A DNA stretch of 64,000 nt from Acidimicrobiaceae bacterium (GCA_003170315.1 PNAH01000025.1:34063-98062); one strand, 5' to 3'. Shown: positions 24,652 through 33,124, counted from the first letter of the stretch. The notes: generated by a model from the sequence alone, not told the origin. Numbers and translations are program-made.

Positions 24652-25092
24652 CGAGAGTCGTCCCGCGCCCGTTCGCTCCGTCACCAACTAGTGGTTCAGG
24701 GCGATATGGCGGCAGGAACCGCGTAGATCTCGACCCAGTTGAGGGACCCCGCATGTTGGCGAGCGAAGTTTCGCGAGGGTCGGGACTTAGGCGTCGCGGC
24801 AACGCTGACTCAGTATCGACAACGGCGGTGCGATTGTGCACCTAATGGGAGTCGACATGGGTCGGTGGCGGGCGGTTCTCGATTGGCGAAGTCTTTGAGA
24901 GTGCCGGAGGTCCAGCATAATTCGTCGCACCCAAAACAGTTTGAGTTGGAACCAAGTTCTTAATTGGGTTTTGGGATTGGATCAACTCAGAGGCTGGCTT
25001 GAGAGGCCCAATTGAAGTGGCTCCTGTCAAGAACCCTTTCCCGGACGGAAGACTTAGTAGGTTGCTCCTAAAGCCGAGAGGTGAGGTGAGAA
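24652..25092. other. Gene-free stretch
   Basis: No convincing coding frame, RNA gene or hairpin was recognised in this 441-base stretch between the SnoaL-like gene and the membrane-protein gene. Only GAGGTGAG immediately before the following GTG start looks functional. Confidence 0.5.
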
Positions 25093-25740
25093 GTGATTTC
25101 AACGTCATCAGTGGGAGCGATTGCGGGCACCTACGTCTCAGTGCTCGTGCTGTTGAGCGTGCTGTCGAGTGTTGGCAGCATCGTTACGTACATCATCATC
25201 GTGGTGGCAAATCGGGCCGAGCCCGATCCAACGGGTAATCGCACCAGCGCCATCTACCACGTGGGAACCGCGTTCATTGCTCTGTGGCTGGAGATCGCCG
25301 GGGCCATCACGATTTTCGTTACGTTGTTCGCCCTCATCGGAGCAGGTAACAAAACCTACTTTTCGACCGAAGTTCACCCGCTCGGGGATTCGACAATCAG
25401 GGGAATCACGATCGGACTTCTCCTATCGATTGTGGGTGGCTACACGGCGCTCACGCATCGTGCGAAGGCCATCAACCTTGCCAGCAGTGATGTGCTAGAG
25501 ACGAGTCCATCTAAGCGCGTTGTTCGCAGCTACGCAGCGGTTGTCAGCTTCATCTGTGTGATCGTCGTCGTCATAACTTTGCTCGCGTTTGCGTGGTCCG
25601 TGTTAGGCCTCATTGCTCCTGGCGTCTATCGGACCGGAGCTCGTACCGACGATCTTCGTATGCTGTTGGACGAGTCGGCTGTGTTGGCGGTTTTCGGGTG
25701 GGTCTTCTCGACTCACCGGCACCTAGTGGGAGTCCACTAG
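25093..25740 (+). CDS. Four-helix hypothetical membrane protein
   Basis: 215 residues from a GTG with GAGGTGAG just upstream. Hydrophobic segments lie near residues 10-38 (YVSVLVLLSVLSSVGSIVTY), 62-85 (IALWLEIAGAITIFVTLFAL), 104-118 (ITIGLLLSIVGGYTAL) and 146-172 (SYAAVVSFICVIVVVITLLA), with one more short apolar stretch near the C-terminus. No family motif is recognised. It lies between the direct repeats and stops 50 bases before copy B. Confidence 0.6.
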   Translation: MISTSSVGAIAGTYVSVLVLLSVLSSVGSIVTYIIIVVANRAEPDPTGNRTSAIYHVGTAFIALWLEIAGAITIFVTLFALIGAGNKTYFSTEVHPLGDSTIRGITIGLLLSIVGGYTALTHRAKAINLASSDVLETSPSKRVVRSYAAVVSFICVIVVVITLLAFAWSVLGLIAPGVYRTGARTDDLRMLLDESAVLAVFGWVFSTHRHLVGVH

Positions 25741-25790
25741 GCCCTAGACAGACATGAGGGTGGTCGCACAAAAGCGGGTAAGGCTAGTTG

Positions 25791-25876
25791 GCACCCCACA
25801 GCGGTTGTAGTTCAAACTTCCGTCATCGCGTGGGTGCGTTGGCTCGATGCCCTGGCAGATTTCATCAAAGAGCGGG
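25791..25876. repeat. Diverged 86-bp direct repeat, copy B
   Basis: Second copy of the repeat at 23997-24082, in the same orientation (GCACCCCACAGCGG to AAAGAGCGGG). The open frame reads VVVQTSVIAWVRWLDALADF and runs on for about 17 more codons before a stop. The spacing of the two copies is about 1.79 kb. Confidence 0.8.
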
Positions 25877-26083
25877 CAGTGAACAACACTGAGATTCCTC
25901 GTCGTTGTTCGTCGACCTAGCGCCCTAAATTGTCCAGCCATACCGCCTGCCCATCAGTTCGTATTAGTGTGCGCATACCTCAGCTACTGCGCTCGTGCCA
26001 AATCAAGAGGTACCGATTCCGCGAAGATTATTGGCGTCAGTAGAATTTCGGGCGTTCAGGGGCGGAGCAAGAGGGGGTCTGCA

Positions 26084-27253
26084 GTGAGGGCATCTCGAAC
26101 TGATGATGGGGATGCTGCCGTACCAACCGTAATCTTCTTGGATGAGATGAAATGGGAGGCGTTCTTTCAGATCGCCGCCAAGATTCGAAAGAGCGGCGTG
26201 CGATGCGTTCGCGTCACGTCGATACCGCTAAGAACTTCACGAATTGCTTCACGACTTGTCTTCGCCAGGTGCGTATACCTACCTGCCTCGAAACAAGAAG
26301 AGGTACTTCGATCGGTTTTGCGCAGTGAGAACGTAGCTGACCTCCAATTCTCAGAAAACTTCGCCGATCTTGTGCAGCGGTGTGCCACGGAATTGCCAGC
26401 ATTACTCGTTGACCAAATTATGAGTCGCGTCAAACTGATGGACAAGATTTCAGCCGGTGAGTTGATGACACGAGCGGGAGTCCAGACACCCGCTCGAATT
26501 GCGTTGTCAAGCCCAGATCTTGATAGCTTCATCCAGGCCCATGGCCTGCCACTGGTACTGAAGAACCGGATCGGGTACGGCGGAAGTGGCGTCACGATCA
26601 TCAGCGATCGCGACACTCTGATCGATCAGATTCGACTAATAGGTGACACGGGCAACGAGTATTTCATCGAGGCGTACGTGAAGGGGAGCAGGTTGAATTA
26701 TGGCGCGGCGGTTGTCAACGGAACCGTGGCGCAAGAAACCTGCTACGCGACCACTAAATCGGCAAATCCACTCGGACCTTCGTCGCAAATTGTAACGGTC
26801 AGAAATACCGAAGTTCTATCTCTCGGTCGGCGCATAGTTCTCGCCTCCAAGTGCAACGGGTTAATGAACATCAACTTCATGCAAGATGAGCAGGGTACGT
26901 GCTGGCCAGTCGACTTCAACCTACGAACCTTCGGAAAGGTTGCGAGTTTTCAGAAGGCTGGTCTCGATTTTCGAGAGGGCTATCTTCGTAGCCTTGGGAT
27001 GGGGGCACGCGTCACTGCATCACAGGCTCAGGTCGGCGTTACGTTGGACTCCTATCCGGAAGCTCAGCGAACGCTTATTAGTGAGGGCCACCTACTCGAG
27101 GGACTGGCGAGCCTAATTACTAAGGCGCCCGAGAATGTGCGCTTCCTGGGTTGGCGATACACAACACTTGAGGCTCTCGCACTCATTACCCTGGTGCGCG
27201 AGATCCGAGGTCAGCGTGTTGCGGACAACCTTCGTGACAGTCGACGCCATTAA
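26084..27253 (+). CDS. ATP-grasp domain protein
   Basis: 389 residues from the GTG at 26084, preceded by AGAGGGGG; a longer in-frame start at 25967 adds a basic, non-conserved stretch. The N-terminal Rossmann-like part is VPTVIFLDEMKWEAFFQIAA; the ATP-grasp core shows LPLVLKNRIGYGGSGVTIIS (phosphate loop), EYFIEAYVKGSRLNYGAAVV and, for metal and ATP binding, GLMNINFMQDEQGTCWPVDFNLRTFG. This is the layout of carbamoyl-phosphate synthase-like ATP-grasp ligases. No partner gene is adjacent, so the acid and amine substrates are unknown. It ends about 115 bases before the first tRNA-Glu fragment. Confidence 0.78.
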   Translation: MRASRTDDGDAAVPTVIFLDEMKWEAFFQIAAKIRKSGVRCVRVTSIPLRTSRIASRLVFARCVYLPASKQEEVLRSVLRSENVADLQFSENFADLVQRCATELPALLVDQIMSRVKLMDKISAGELMTRAGVQTPARIALSSPDLDSFIQAHGLPLVLKNRIGYGGSGVTIISDRDTLIDQIRLIGDTGNEYFIEAYVKGSRLNYGAAVVNGTVAQETCYATTKSANPLGPSSQIVTVRNTEVLSLGRRIVLASKCNGLMNINFMQDEQGTCWPVDFNLRTFGKVASFQKAGLDFREGYLRSLGMGARVTASQAQVGVTLDSYPEAQRTLISEGHLLEGLASLITKAPENVRFLGWRYTTLEALALITLVREIRGQRVADNLRDSRRH

Positions 27254-27367
27254 CGGCGACGCCGAAATGCTCGAAGGGCGCGAAAAGTTATGGCAGGAGT
27301 TATGGCGGTGTTGGTAGAACCGAAAGTCCGAGTAACTGAAAGTGCACCCAACAAGCAATAACGTGTC

Positions 27368-27415
27368 GCACCCCCAACGGGATTCGAACCCATGCCGCCA
27401 CCTTGAAAGGGGTGG
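27368..27415 (-). repeat. tRNA-Glu 3'-half fragment, putative att site 1 (most diverged)
   Basis: Copy of the 3' half of tRNA-Glu, from the discriminator to the anticodon stem (GCACCCCCAACGGGATTCGA and on to GGGGTGG). It differs from the intact gene at 51345 by one substitution in the T-arm (CCATGCC for CCGTGCC) and one extra G. The 5' half of a tRNA is missing, so it is not a functional gene. Its left flank (ATAACGTGTC) resembles that of att site 2. Confidence 0.85.
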
Positions 27416-27495
27416 CAAAGAAACCGACCAAAAGTGTTAGTAGTTCCTGATGAGATGCAAGTTATCCGCTCTACATTCACTGCGAATTCTATCTT

Positions 27496-27512
27496 GGGCA
27501 TCGAACGGGCCT
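27496..27512. repeat. GGGCAT/GGGCCT pair at 11-bp period (left end of cassette)
   Basis: GGGCAT-cgaac-GGGCCT, followed by TTAAC, lies about 80 bases right of att fragment 1, the same relative place as the arrays beside fragments 2 and 3. Candidate integrase arm site. Confidence 0.6.
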
Positions 27513-27720
27513 TAACACATTCGCTTGGCAACTTAAACACGTGCCTTCAAGGCGCCGGGTTTAACGAACCCCACGAAGACAGTCCGCTACGCACAGAGGG
27601 CATTTCGGAGATTGTGATGGTCCAGTCACGGAATCCAGTTGGAGAGTACCTCACCCGTCTCGACGACATAGGTGGCCACCTCTCGCAACTGCTTTCAGGT
27701 CACGGCAAACTTGGCCCGTG

Positions 27721-28089
27721 TCAGTCGAGGATCTCTGTTGCCAAGCAGAACGGGTGACCCGCCGGGTCGAGAAGGATTCGCCACAGCTCCGGATTTGTCT
27801 GCTCTGTCGCGACTCGAGCACCCAAACGCACCGCGTCCGTTTGTGCTGCGTCAAGGTCGTCGACTTTCAAGTGCAGATGCATCTGTTTCGGCACGGCCGG
27901 GTCCGGCCATGTGGGCGGCTTGTAGTCCTGCACTTTGACAGCGACCAACATGCCTCCGTCCGCCTTGACAGCGCAGAACTCGTCGTTGCGATGTGTGACT
28001 TCGCCGCCGAGCAGCGCCGCCCAGAAGTTAGCGAGGACCGAAGGGTCAGAGCAGTCCAGCGCCGTTAAACCCAATCGCGCCGTCGCCAT
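27721..28089 (-). CDS. VOC-family (glyoxalase-like) protein
   Basis: 122 residues beginning MATARLGLTALDCSDPSVLANFW. Typical of the small actinobacterial glyoxalase-like group: FWAALLGGEVTHRND, then MHLHLKVDDLDAAQTDAVRLGARV and LDPAGHPFCLATE. Single betaalphabetabetabeta repeats suggest a homodimer with metal ligands from HLHLKVD and the final FCLATE. Reaction unknown. It is the only gene of the first small cassette between att fragment 1 and the decayed junction near 28585. Confidence 0.85.
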   Translation of the reverse strand: MATARLGLTALDCSDPSVLANFWAALLGGEVTHRNDEFCAVKADGGMLVAVKVQDYKPPTWPDPAVPKQMHLHLKVDDLDAAQTDAVRLGARVATEQTNPELWRILLDPAGHPFCLATEILD

Positions 28090-28360
28090 TCCTCAAAGCC
28101 TACGGCCATGAAGAATGATCGAGTCGGTCGCATTACGTGCTCAGAGACATTGAGTTGGAGGCGTGCGGCGATGGGGTCCAGGGCGTAGTACAGCGTCTCG
28201 GCGGCAACGATTCCCAGACAGGCATAGGGACGCGATGGACTGAGCGCTAGTGAAGAGAACTGACCTGCGTCTTCAGTTATCTGTTCCCCGACGTTTTGCG
28301 AGATTTCGGAGTCGGGATGGGCGGGCCAGCAATCTCACCAAACAGATCTGTCGCAACATA

Positions 28361-28592
28361 GTGAACACCACCTGACGGTGGTGCCGAGTCTTACGGTCAC
28401 TTCGTGGCCACGTCTGGAGTCCGCGAGCGTCCGGCGCCACCAAATATCCGCTTCGACGTGGATTTGGGCATTAAATGGGCATTAACGGCAACATGTCCGC
28501 GAGGAAAACGGCACTTCTTGATGCGCACGAGTCAAGGGGAAATTGTCCGTGATCAGGAATTACGAAGCACACCTTCTGTACGTCTGATGTCG
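28361..28592. repeat. Decayed cassette right end (hairpin, GGGCAT pair, att remnant)
   Basis: This stretch parallels 51136-51352 next to the intact tRNA. Both have GTGAACACCACCTGA with a GGTGGTG hairpin arm, then a GGGCAT pair or triplet (here 28466-28482, GGGCAT-taaat-GGGCAT), then CAGGAATTAyGAAGCAC. In the intact case the last element runs into the tRNA 3' end (CCCCAACGG); here it decays into CACCTTCTG. It is a relic junction from an earlier integration. Confidence 0.7.
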
Positions 28593-29276
28593 CTATCTCG
28601 ACTGAACGATTCCTTCGATTCCGTCAAGAATGAGATCAAGCCCAAACTCAAAGTCACCTATTTCTTCGGAGTCTGACTCCTTCAAATGCTCGAGCAGGTG
28701 TTCGCCTAAGAACGGGTAGCTCGCGTAATCGAACTGACGAATGAACGTACCGAGAAGTTCGCCGGATGAGTCGTCCGGGATCGTGTGACCGAGTTCCCAA
28801 AGAGTGAAACCGAGAATATGACTGTCGATCGCGTGATATCCGCGCGAGGCCGCGGAGGGCGAAAATCCAGCAGCGCGAAGTCGAGCCAGAATCGACTCGA
28901 TATAAAGCATCCGTGACGGAATGGCCCTGAGATTCGGCGATAGAACAAGTCCGCACGTCCACGGGTGCCGTAACAGGGCTTCGTGTGCCGAAATTGCGCT
29001 CGCGCGCAATGACGCCTTCCAGTTTTCCGAACATGGAGATAGATCGATCTCGCCCAAAACGAGGTCCACGATACCGTCCAGGATGTCCGCCTTCTCGTGA
29101 ACATGGCGATAGAGCGCCATCGCCTCGACATCAAGGTCGTGGCCAAGCTTCCGCATCGTTAAGGACCCGAGACCCTCCTTGTCCATGATTTCTACCGCGA
29201 CATGCAAGATTCGATCCCGACTAAGCGGAAGCCGCACCGGCTGGCTTGTCGAAGTATTCTGATTCACGCTTGACAT
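28593..29276 (-). CDS. TetR/AcrR-family regulator
   Basis: 227 residues from the ATG at 29276. The HTH is RILHVAVEIMDKEGLGSLTMRKLGHDLDVEAMALYRHV, with recognition helix EAMALYRHV typical of the TetR_C/TetR-like subgroup; the ligand domain has ILDGIVDLVLGEI and a C-terminal helical bundle (YHAIDSHILGFTLWELGHTI). It diverges from the quinone-oxidoreductase-like gene, with an extended dyad between them that overlaps its own start codon, so it likely represses both genes. Inducer unknown. Confidence 0.9.
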   Translation of the reverse strand: MSSVNQNTSTSQPVRLPLSRDRILHVAVEIMDKEGLGSLTMRKLGHDLDVEAMALYRHVHEKADILDGIVDLVLGEIDLSPCSENWKASLRASAISAHEALLRHPWTCGLVLSPNLRAIPSRMLYIESILARLRAAGFSPSAASRGYHAIDSHILGFTLWELGHTIPDDSSGELLGTFIRQFDYASYPFLGEHLLEHLKESDSEEIGDFEFGLDLILDGIEGIVQSR

Positions 29277-29324
29277 GTTTACATTGTACACATATACTGA
29301 CGTGAATAGTTTACAATGTAAACA
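29276..29324. promoter_or_regulatory. TetR operator: 15-base inverted repeat between divergent genes
   Basis: TGTTTACATTGTACA (29276-29290) and TTTACAATGTAAACA (29310-29324) pair at 14 of 15 positions around a 19-base spacer. Each arm is also close to a dyad itself (TTTACAATGTAAA), so two repressor dimers may bind. The left arm begins at the ATG of the tetR gene. Confidence 0.8.
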
Positions 29325-29342
29325 TCTGAAGGGACCAAATCC

Positions 29343-30308
29343 ATGAAAGCCATCATTCGCACTCGCTATGGACCGCCGGAATCCCTGCGATTAGTCGAGA
29401 CCGAGGCGCCCTCGGTGGGCGACGATGAGATCTTGATCAAAGTCGTCGCAAGTTCTGTCAACCCTTATGACTGGCACGCCACTCGGGGTCAGCCCTACCT
29501 CATCCGCCTCGAGGATGGACTCCGAACTCCGAAGAACCCGGCGGTGGGAATCGACGTAGCGGGGATAGTGGCGGAAGTAGGCAAGGACGTGCGCGCGTTC
29601 AAACTCGGGGATGAGGTCTTCGGGAGGGGCATTGGGGCTTTGTCCGAGTTCGCTCTGTCGGATGAGAAGCATCTTGCTCGTAAGCCGAGTGAGTTGACGT
29701 TCCAATCGGCGGCATCGATTCCCTGCGCCGGAGTTGCCGCGCTGCGGGGACTCCGCGATAAGGGCCAGGTCCACGAAGGACATTCCGTTCTCATCAATGG
29801 TGCATCCGGTGGAGTAGGAACATTCGCCGTTCAGATCGCAAAGGCGTTCGGGGCGAGCGTGACAGGCGTGTGCAGCACTAAGAATCTGGAGTTCGTCCGT
29901 TCGATTGGAGCCGTCGATGTCGTGGACTACACGGTTACCGACTTCACTCGACTCGGAACTACATATGACGTAGTCCTCGACCTCGTCTGTAATCGATCAC
30001 TCCGAAATCTTCGGCGTGCTCTGAAGCCAGAAGGAGTACTGGTTATTGCGGGAGTCGGGACGGGAAAGTGGTTCGGTCCCGTGTTACGCATGTTGAGAGC
30101 AAAGGTCACGTCGCCCTTCGTGCGCCAACAGTTACGACCGCTCGTGGCACATGTCTCGACTACGGATTTGAATGATTTATGTTCCCTGTATCAACGGGGC
30201 CAACTCGTTCCGGTCATTGATAGGACCTTCTCCCTCAATAATGCACCTGACGCAATTAAGTATGTGGGGGCCGGACACACGCGGGGGAAAGTCGTAGTCG
30301 TCAACTGA
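29343..30308 (+). CDS. NADP-dependent quinone oxidoreductase-like (zinc-free MDR) protein
   Basis: 321 residues. The MDR catalytic domain opens MKAIIRTRYGPPESLRLVE, continues with VVASSVNPYDWHATRG and GIDVAGIVAEVG, and the nucleotide-binding domain has HSVLINGASGGVGTFAVQIAKAFGA. The cysteine and histidine ligands for catalytic zinc are absent, so it belongs to the quinone-reductase/enone-reductase group. It would reduce an electrophilic quinone or enone in the cytoplasm. It is divergent from the tetR gene, whose operator covers its promoter, and ends 30 bases before a GGGCAT-like array. Confidence 0.9.
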   Translation: MKAIIRTRYGPPESLRLVETEAPSVGDDEILIKVVASSVNPYDWHATRGQPYLIRLEDGLRTPKNPAVGIDVAGIVAEVGKDVRAFKLGDEVFGRGIGALSEFALSDEKHLARKPSELTFQSAASIPCAGVAALRGLRDKGQVHEGHSVLINGASGGVGTFAVQIAKAFGASVTGVCSTKNLEFVRSIGAVDVVDYTVTDFTRLGTTYDVVLDLVCNRSLRNLRRALKPEGVLVIAGVGTGKWFGPVLRMLRAKVTSPFVRQQLRPLVAHVSTTDLNDLCSLYQRGQLVPVIDRTFSLNNAPDAIKYVGAGHTRGKVVVVN

Positions 30309-30337
30309 GGCGTTCAACGACACAACACCTCTCTATT

Positions 30338-30354
30338 GGGCACACTTCGGGCAT
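30338..30354. repeat. GGGCAC/GGGCAT pair at 11-bp period (right end of cassette)
   Basis: GGGCAC-acttc-GGGCAT lies about 85 bases left of att fragment 2, matching the position of the triplet array left of the intact tRNA-Glu. Candidate integrase arm site. Confidence 0.6.
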
Positions 30355-30438
30355 TATTGGCGCTGGCGTTGCATCGATTTCGCACTCTTGAGGCGATCAG
30401 AAGAGCGGTAGAAATACATCTTTATTGGGAATAACGTC

Positions 30439-30485
30439 GCACCCCCAACGGGATTCGAACCCGTGCCGCCACCTTGAAAGGTTGG
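30439..30485 (-). repeat. tRNA-Glu 3'-half fragment, putative att site 2
   Basis: 43 bases from GCACCCCC through GAAAGG are identical to the 3' half of the intact tRNA-Glu, and the match extends to 30485 with one mismatch in the anticodon stem (GGTTGG for GGGTGG). Right flank shares GAAAGTrCTGATCAAC with the flank of fragment 3 at a similar distance. No tRNA 5' half is present. Confidence 0.9.
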
Positions 30486-30565
30486 ACGATGTTGACCGAG
30501 GGCGGTCGCGAAAGTACTGATCAACGATTCTTTCCACGTGACGAATCTGCGCAATTTTTCGTTTT

Positions 30566-30582
30566 GGGCATCCTACGGGCAT
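30566..30582. repeat. GGGCAT pair at 11-bp period (left end of cassette)
   Basis: GGGCAT-cctac-GGGCAT, followed by TAACGC, about 80 bases right of att fragment 2. Candidate integrase arm site, same arrangement as at 46489. Confidence 0.7.
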
Positions 30583-30668
30583 TAACGCATTTCACCAAGT
30601 CTCTCAATCTGAACGAGAGACAAGTGTGTCCGTTCGCAGCGACGAACGGTAGCGACGATCAGTGGGAA

Positions 30669-31379
30669 CTATCGAAGAATAAGGCCGCCATCCAGACAGA
30701 GGACTTGTCCGGTCATGGCGGCCCCTTCGTCTGAGGCTAAGTAGGCAACAGCGGCGGCAGTGTCGTCAGGAGTGAGGCGTCGGTTGAGGGCCTGCAGACC
30801 TACGACCGTGTCAAAGTCGGCCTCAGTATTCGCAGTCCGAGAGCCTGGTGTATCAGTGAGGCCCGGCGCCACTGCGGACACGGAGATCCCACTATCACCA
30901 AGTGACACAGCGAGGGTGCGCATGACGCCGATCAAAGCGCCCTTGCTTGCCACGTACGGAAGCATCGCTGGTCCAGGCGGGGACCAGATCGTGTCCGAAA
31001 CCACGAAGATGATTCTGCCGAATCCTCGTTCGGCCATTCCCGGCGCGAATGCCTGCGCAAGCCAGAGCACTGACTCGACATTGACCGCTTGGACATGACG
31101 CCAGAGCGTTGAATCAATATGGATGAGATCGGCCAAGTCGAACGCTGCCGCACTGTGCACCAACACATCGCACCGCCCGAATTTAGCCATCACTTGCGCA
31201 GCTGCCTCCCGAGTGGATTCTTCAGACGACAGATCACATTCGATGCCTCCACTGCGGTCGATCACATCGGTTCGATGGCCGGTTGATCGCAGGCGGCTCA
31301 CAATCGCGCCGCCGATGCCGCCACTTCCGCCGGTCACGACTGCCACGCGGGCGTCCGAGCTCTCGTGAGCCGAGTTCAT
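30669..31379 (-). CDS. Short-chain dehydrogenase/reductase
   Basis: A 236-residue SDR. The cofactor motif is VAVVTGGSGGIGGAIVSRL, the NADP/NAD discriminating segment TDVIDRSGG, the catalytic Ser in FVVSDTIWS and the Tyr-Lys pair in YVASKGALIG; the C-terminal end AAMTGQVLCLDGGLILR is classic. Substrate unknown. It is the last gene of the minus-strand operon SDR-AKR-SDR; its ATG overlaps the stop of the aldo/keto reductase gene by 4 bp (ATGA). Confidence 0.93.
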   Translation of the reverse strand: MNSAHESSDARVAVVTGGSGGIGGAIVSRLRSTGHRTDVIDRSGGIECDLSSEESTREAAAQVMAKFGRCDVLVHSAAAFDLADLIHIDSTLWRHVQAVNVESVLWLAQAFAPGMAERGFGRIIFVVSDTIWSPPGPAMLPYVASKGALIGVMRTLAVSLGDSGISVSAVAPGLTDTPGSRTANTEADFDTVVGLQALNRRLTPDDTAAAVAYLASDEGAAMTGQVLCLDGGLILR

Positions 31380-32329
31380 GAACTTGGCCCGATGGGGAAG
31401 TGACGATCTATCTCCGCACGGGTCGCCTCGTCGAGTCGGATTGAACCCGATCCGATATTTTCAAAGAGGTGTTGTCGGGTGCGAGTGCCGGGTATTAGCA
31501 AGATGTTGGGCGCGAGGTCGAGAAGCCACGCGAGCGCGATTTGCGCGGGAGTGGCAGCCAATCGCGTGGCGATGTCGATGAGTGCTGGGCTCGTAAGAAT
31601 TTCGTTTTGAACGCCACGGGGCCAGCCCAAGGGGCAGAACGGTACGAACGCGATTCCCCACGATTCGCAATCGTGCAAGATGTCCAGCGAACGTTGATCG
31701 GCAAGGTTGAACAGATTCTGGACACACGCGATCTGCGTTTGAGCGAGAGCGCGGTGCAGGTGTTCTCGAGCAATGTTGCTTAGTCCGATTCCGCCGATCA
31801 ATCCTTCGTCATGGGCCTGGACGAGTGAAGCGAGTTGCGCGTCAAAGCGGTCTCCCGGTTTCGAACCGTCCATAATGCGTAAGTTCACTGCGGCCAGTTG
31901 ATTCACGCCGAGCGACTCCAGGTTTTCCTCAATGCCCGCGCGCAACTGATCTGGATCGTCGTAGGCCAGGACTGCACCCACTTCGTCCCGACGCGCCGCC
32001 ACTTTGCTGACGATTGCTAGGTCGTTCGGATATGGAAAGAGCGCCTCGCGGATGACCTCGTTGACGGTGTCGGGTCCGTAGAACTGCGCCGTGTCGATGT
32101 GGTTGATGCCGCTTTTGATTGCGGCGCGCAGCACCTGCAGCGCTTCGTCGCGGTCGCGAGGTGGCCCGAAGACGTTGTCGCCGGCGAGTTGCATTGCGCC
32201 GTATCCGATTCGATTGACCCGAAAGTGTCCGATTGCGAAGGTGCCGGACGACTCGACCGTTGGCGACGCGTTCACTCGATCCGCACTTTCGCTGCCACGG
32301 CGCGTAACGTCGTTATTCTCCGAGGTCAC
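31376..32329 (-). CDS. Aldo/keto reductase
   Basis: 317 residues from the GTG at 32329, which lies two bases after the stop of the upstream SDR gene. A longer open frame to 32686 would overlap that gene by more than 350 bases and is rejected. The TIM-barrel motifs are RIGYGAMQLAGDNVFG, INHIDTAQFYGPDTV (catalytic Asp and Tyr), AIVSKVAARR (catalytic Lys) and LAAVNLRIMDG, where the usual catalytic His appears replaced. IGGIGLSNIAREHLHRAL and LLIPGTRTRQHLFENI follow. It resembles actinobacterial oxidoreductases of the MocA/YdbC type. Middle gene of the MarR-controlled operon. Confidence 0.92.
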   Translation of the reverse strand: MTSENNDVTRRGSESADRVNASPTVESSGTFAIGHFRVNRIGYGAMQLAGDNVFGPPRDRDEALQVLRAAIKSGINHIDTAQFYGPDTVNEVIREALFPYPNDLAIVSKVAARRDEVGAVLAYDDPDQLRAGIEENLESLGVNQLAAVNLRIMDGSKPGDRFDAQLASLVQAHDEGLIGGIGLSNIAREHLHRALAQTQIACVQNLFNLADQRSLDILHDCESWGIAFVPFCPLGWPRGVQNEILTSPALIDIATRLAATPAQIALAWLLDLAPNILLIPGTRTRQHLFENIGSGSIRLDEATRAEIDRHFPIGPSS

Positions 32330-32331
32330 GA

Positions 32332-33027
32332 TCAGGCTCCATACGCGGGGAGAATTGCGCCGCTCACCGGCGCCGCCGCGTCGCTCGCCAAGAAAGCCAC
32401 GACTTCGGCGATCGCTTCGGGAGCGACGGCGTGTAACAATGCCTCTTTCGGGAGCAGCGCTTGATTTCTTGCGGTCGCGATCAGTTGAGGTGCGACGGCG
32501 TTCACGCGAATGCCAAGGGGACGCAACTCGAGGTCGAGGACGCGCGTCAAGTGGACCAAGCCGGCCTTGCTGACTGCATACGCGGCCAGGCCAGCCGTCG
32601 GTTCGAGACCGGGGCGCGACGCGATGTGCACGATGGCCCCGGAACCCTTTGTCTGCATGTAGGGCGCCACCGCCTGACTCAGCCACAACGCAGGTGCGAG
32701 GTTGACATCGATCATGAGGCGAAATTGATCGGGCGTCGTCGTCATCGCGTCGGCGATCTCGAATGCTCCGAGGGTGTTGACCAAGACGTCGGGAACACCG
32801 ACGTTCTGGACGATGTGTTCGATCATGGGCGCTACGGCAACTGGGTCCGTGGCGTCCGCCAACTCGCGGACGATGCCCTTGGGGAGTAATTCCAATCCGG
32901 AAGTACTGCGATCGACCGCGACGACAGTCATCCCTTGACTGGCAAGTTTGACGGCCGTTGCTCGACCGAGCTCTCCGCCCCCGACCACGACGGCGACGCG
33001 GTCCACTGGAGGAAGGCTATTTGGCAT
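32332..33027 (-). CDS. Short-chain dehydrogenase/reductase (first gene of operon)
   Basis: A 231-residue SDR with a slightly unusual cofactor loop (VAVVVGGGELGRATAVKL, GGGxLG instead of GxxxGxG), DRSTSGL after strand 2, NTLGAFEIAD, the Ser in IVHIASRPGLE and the Tyr-Lys pair in YAVSKAGLVHL. C-terminus SGAILPAYGA. It is divergent from the MarR gene, with a TTGCTT/AAGCAA dyad between them. The three enzymes probably act on one carbonyl/alcohol substrate or a set of related ones. Confidence 0.92.
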   Translation of the reverse strand: MPNSLPPVDRVAVVVGGGELGRATAVKLASQGMTVVAVDRSTSGLELLPKGIVRELADATDPVAVAPMIEHIVQNVGVPDVLVNTLGAFEIADAMTTTPDQFRLMIDVNLAPALWLSQAVAPYMQTKGSGAIVHIASRPGLEPTAGLAAYAVSKAGLVHLTRVLDLELRPLGIRVNAVAPQLIATARNQALLPKEALLHAVAPEAIAEVVAFLASDAAAPVSGAILPAYGA

Positions 33028-33108
33028 ATTCCGTACCTGACTTTCTATGTCTGTTGAGAAAATGGTTTTGAAATGCCGCCGTCACGGTGGCCTCCCGGTG
33101 CAACCACG

Positions 33109-33124
33109 TTGCTTGGCGAAGCAA
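33109..33124. promoter_or_regulatory. Putative MarR operator
   Basis: TTGCTT-ggcg-AAGCAA is an exact six-base-arm dyad lying between the divergent SDR operon and the marR gene, directly upstream of a TAAAAT -10-like element (33127-33132). Confidence 0.65.

Noticed and set aside
23997-25876. The 86-bp repeats as insertion-sequence terminal repeats
   Set aside because: They are direct, not inverted, and no transposase lies between them.
31376-32686. 436-residue form of the aldo/keto reductase with a long arginine-rich N-terminus
   Set aside because: The extension lies wholly antisense-free but in the wrong frame over the upstream SDR gene; the GTG at 32329 right after that gene's stop fits the family length.
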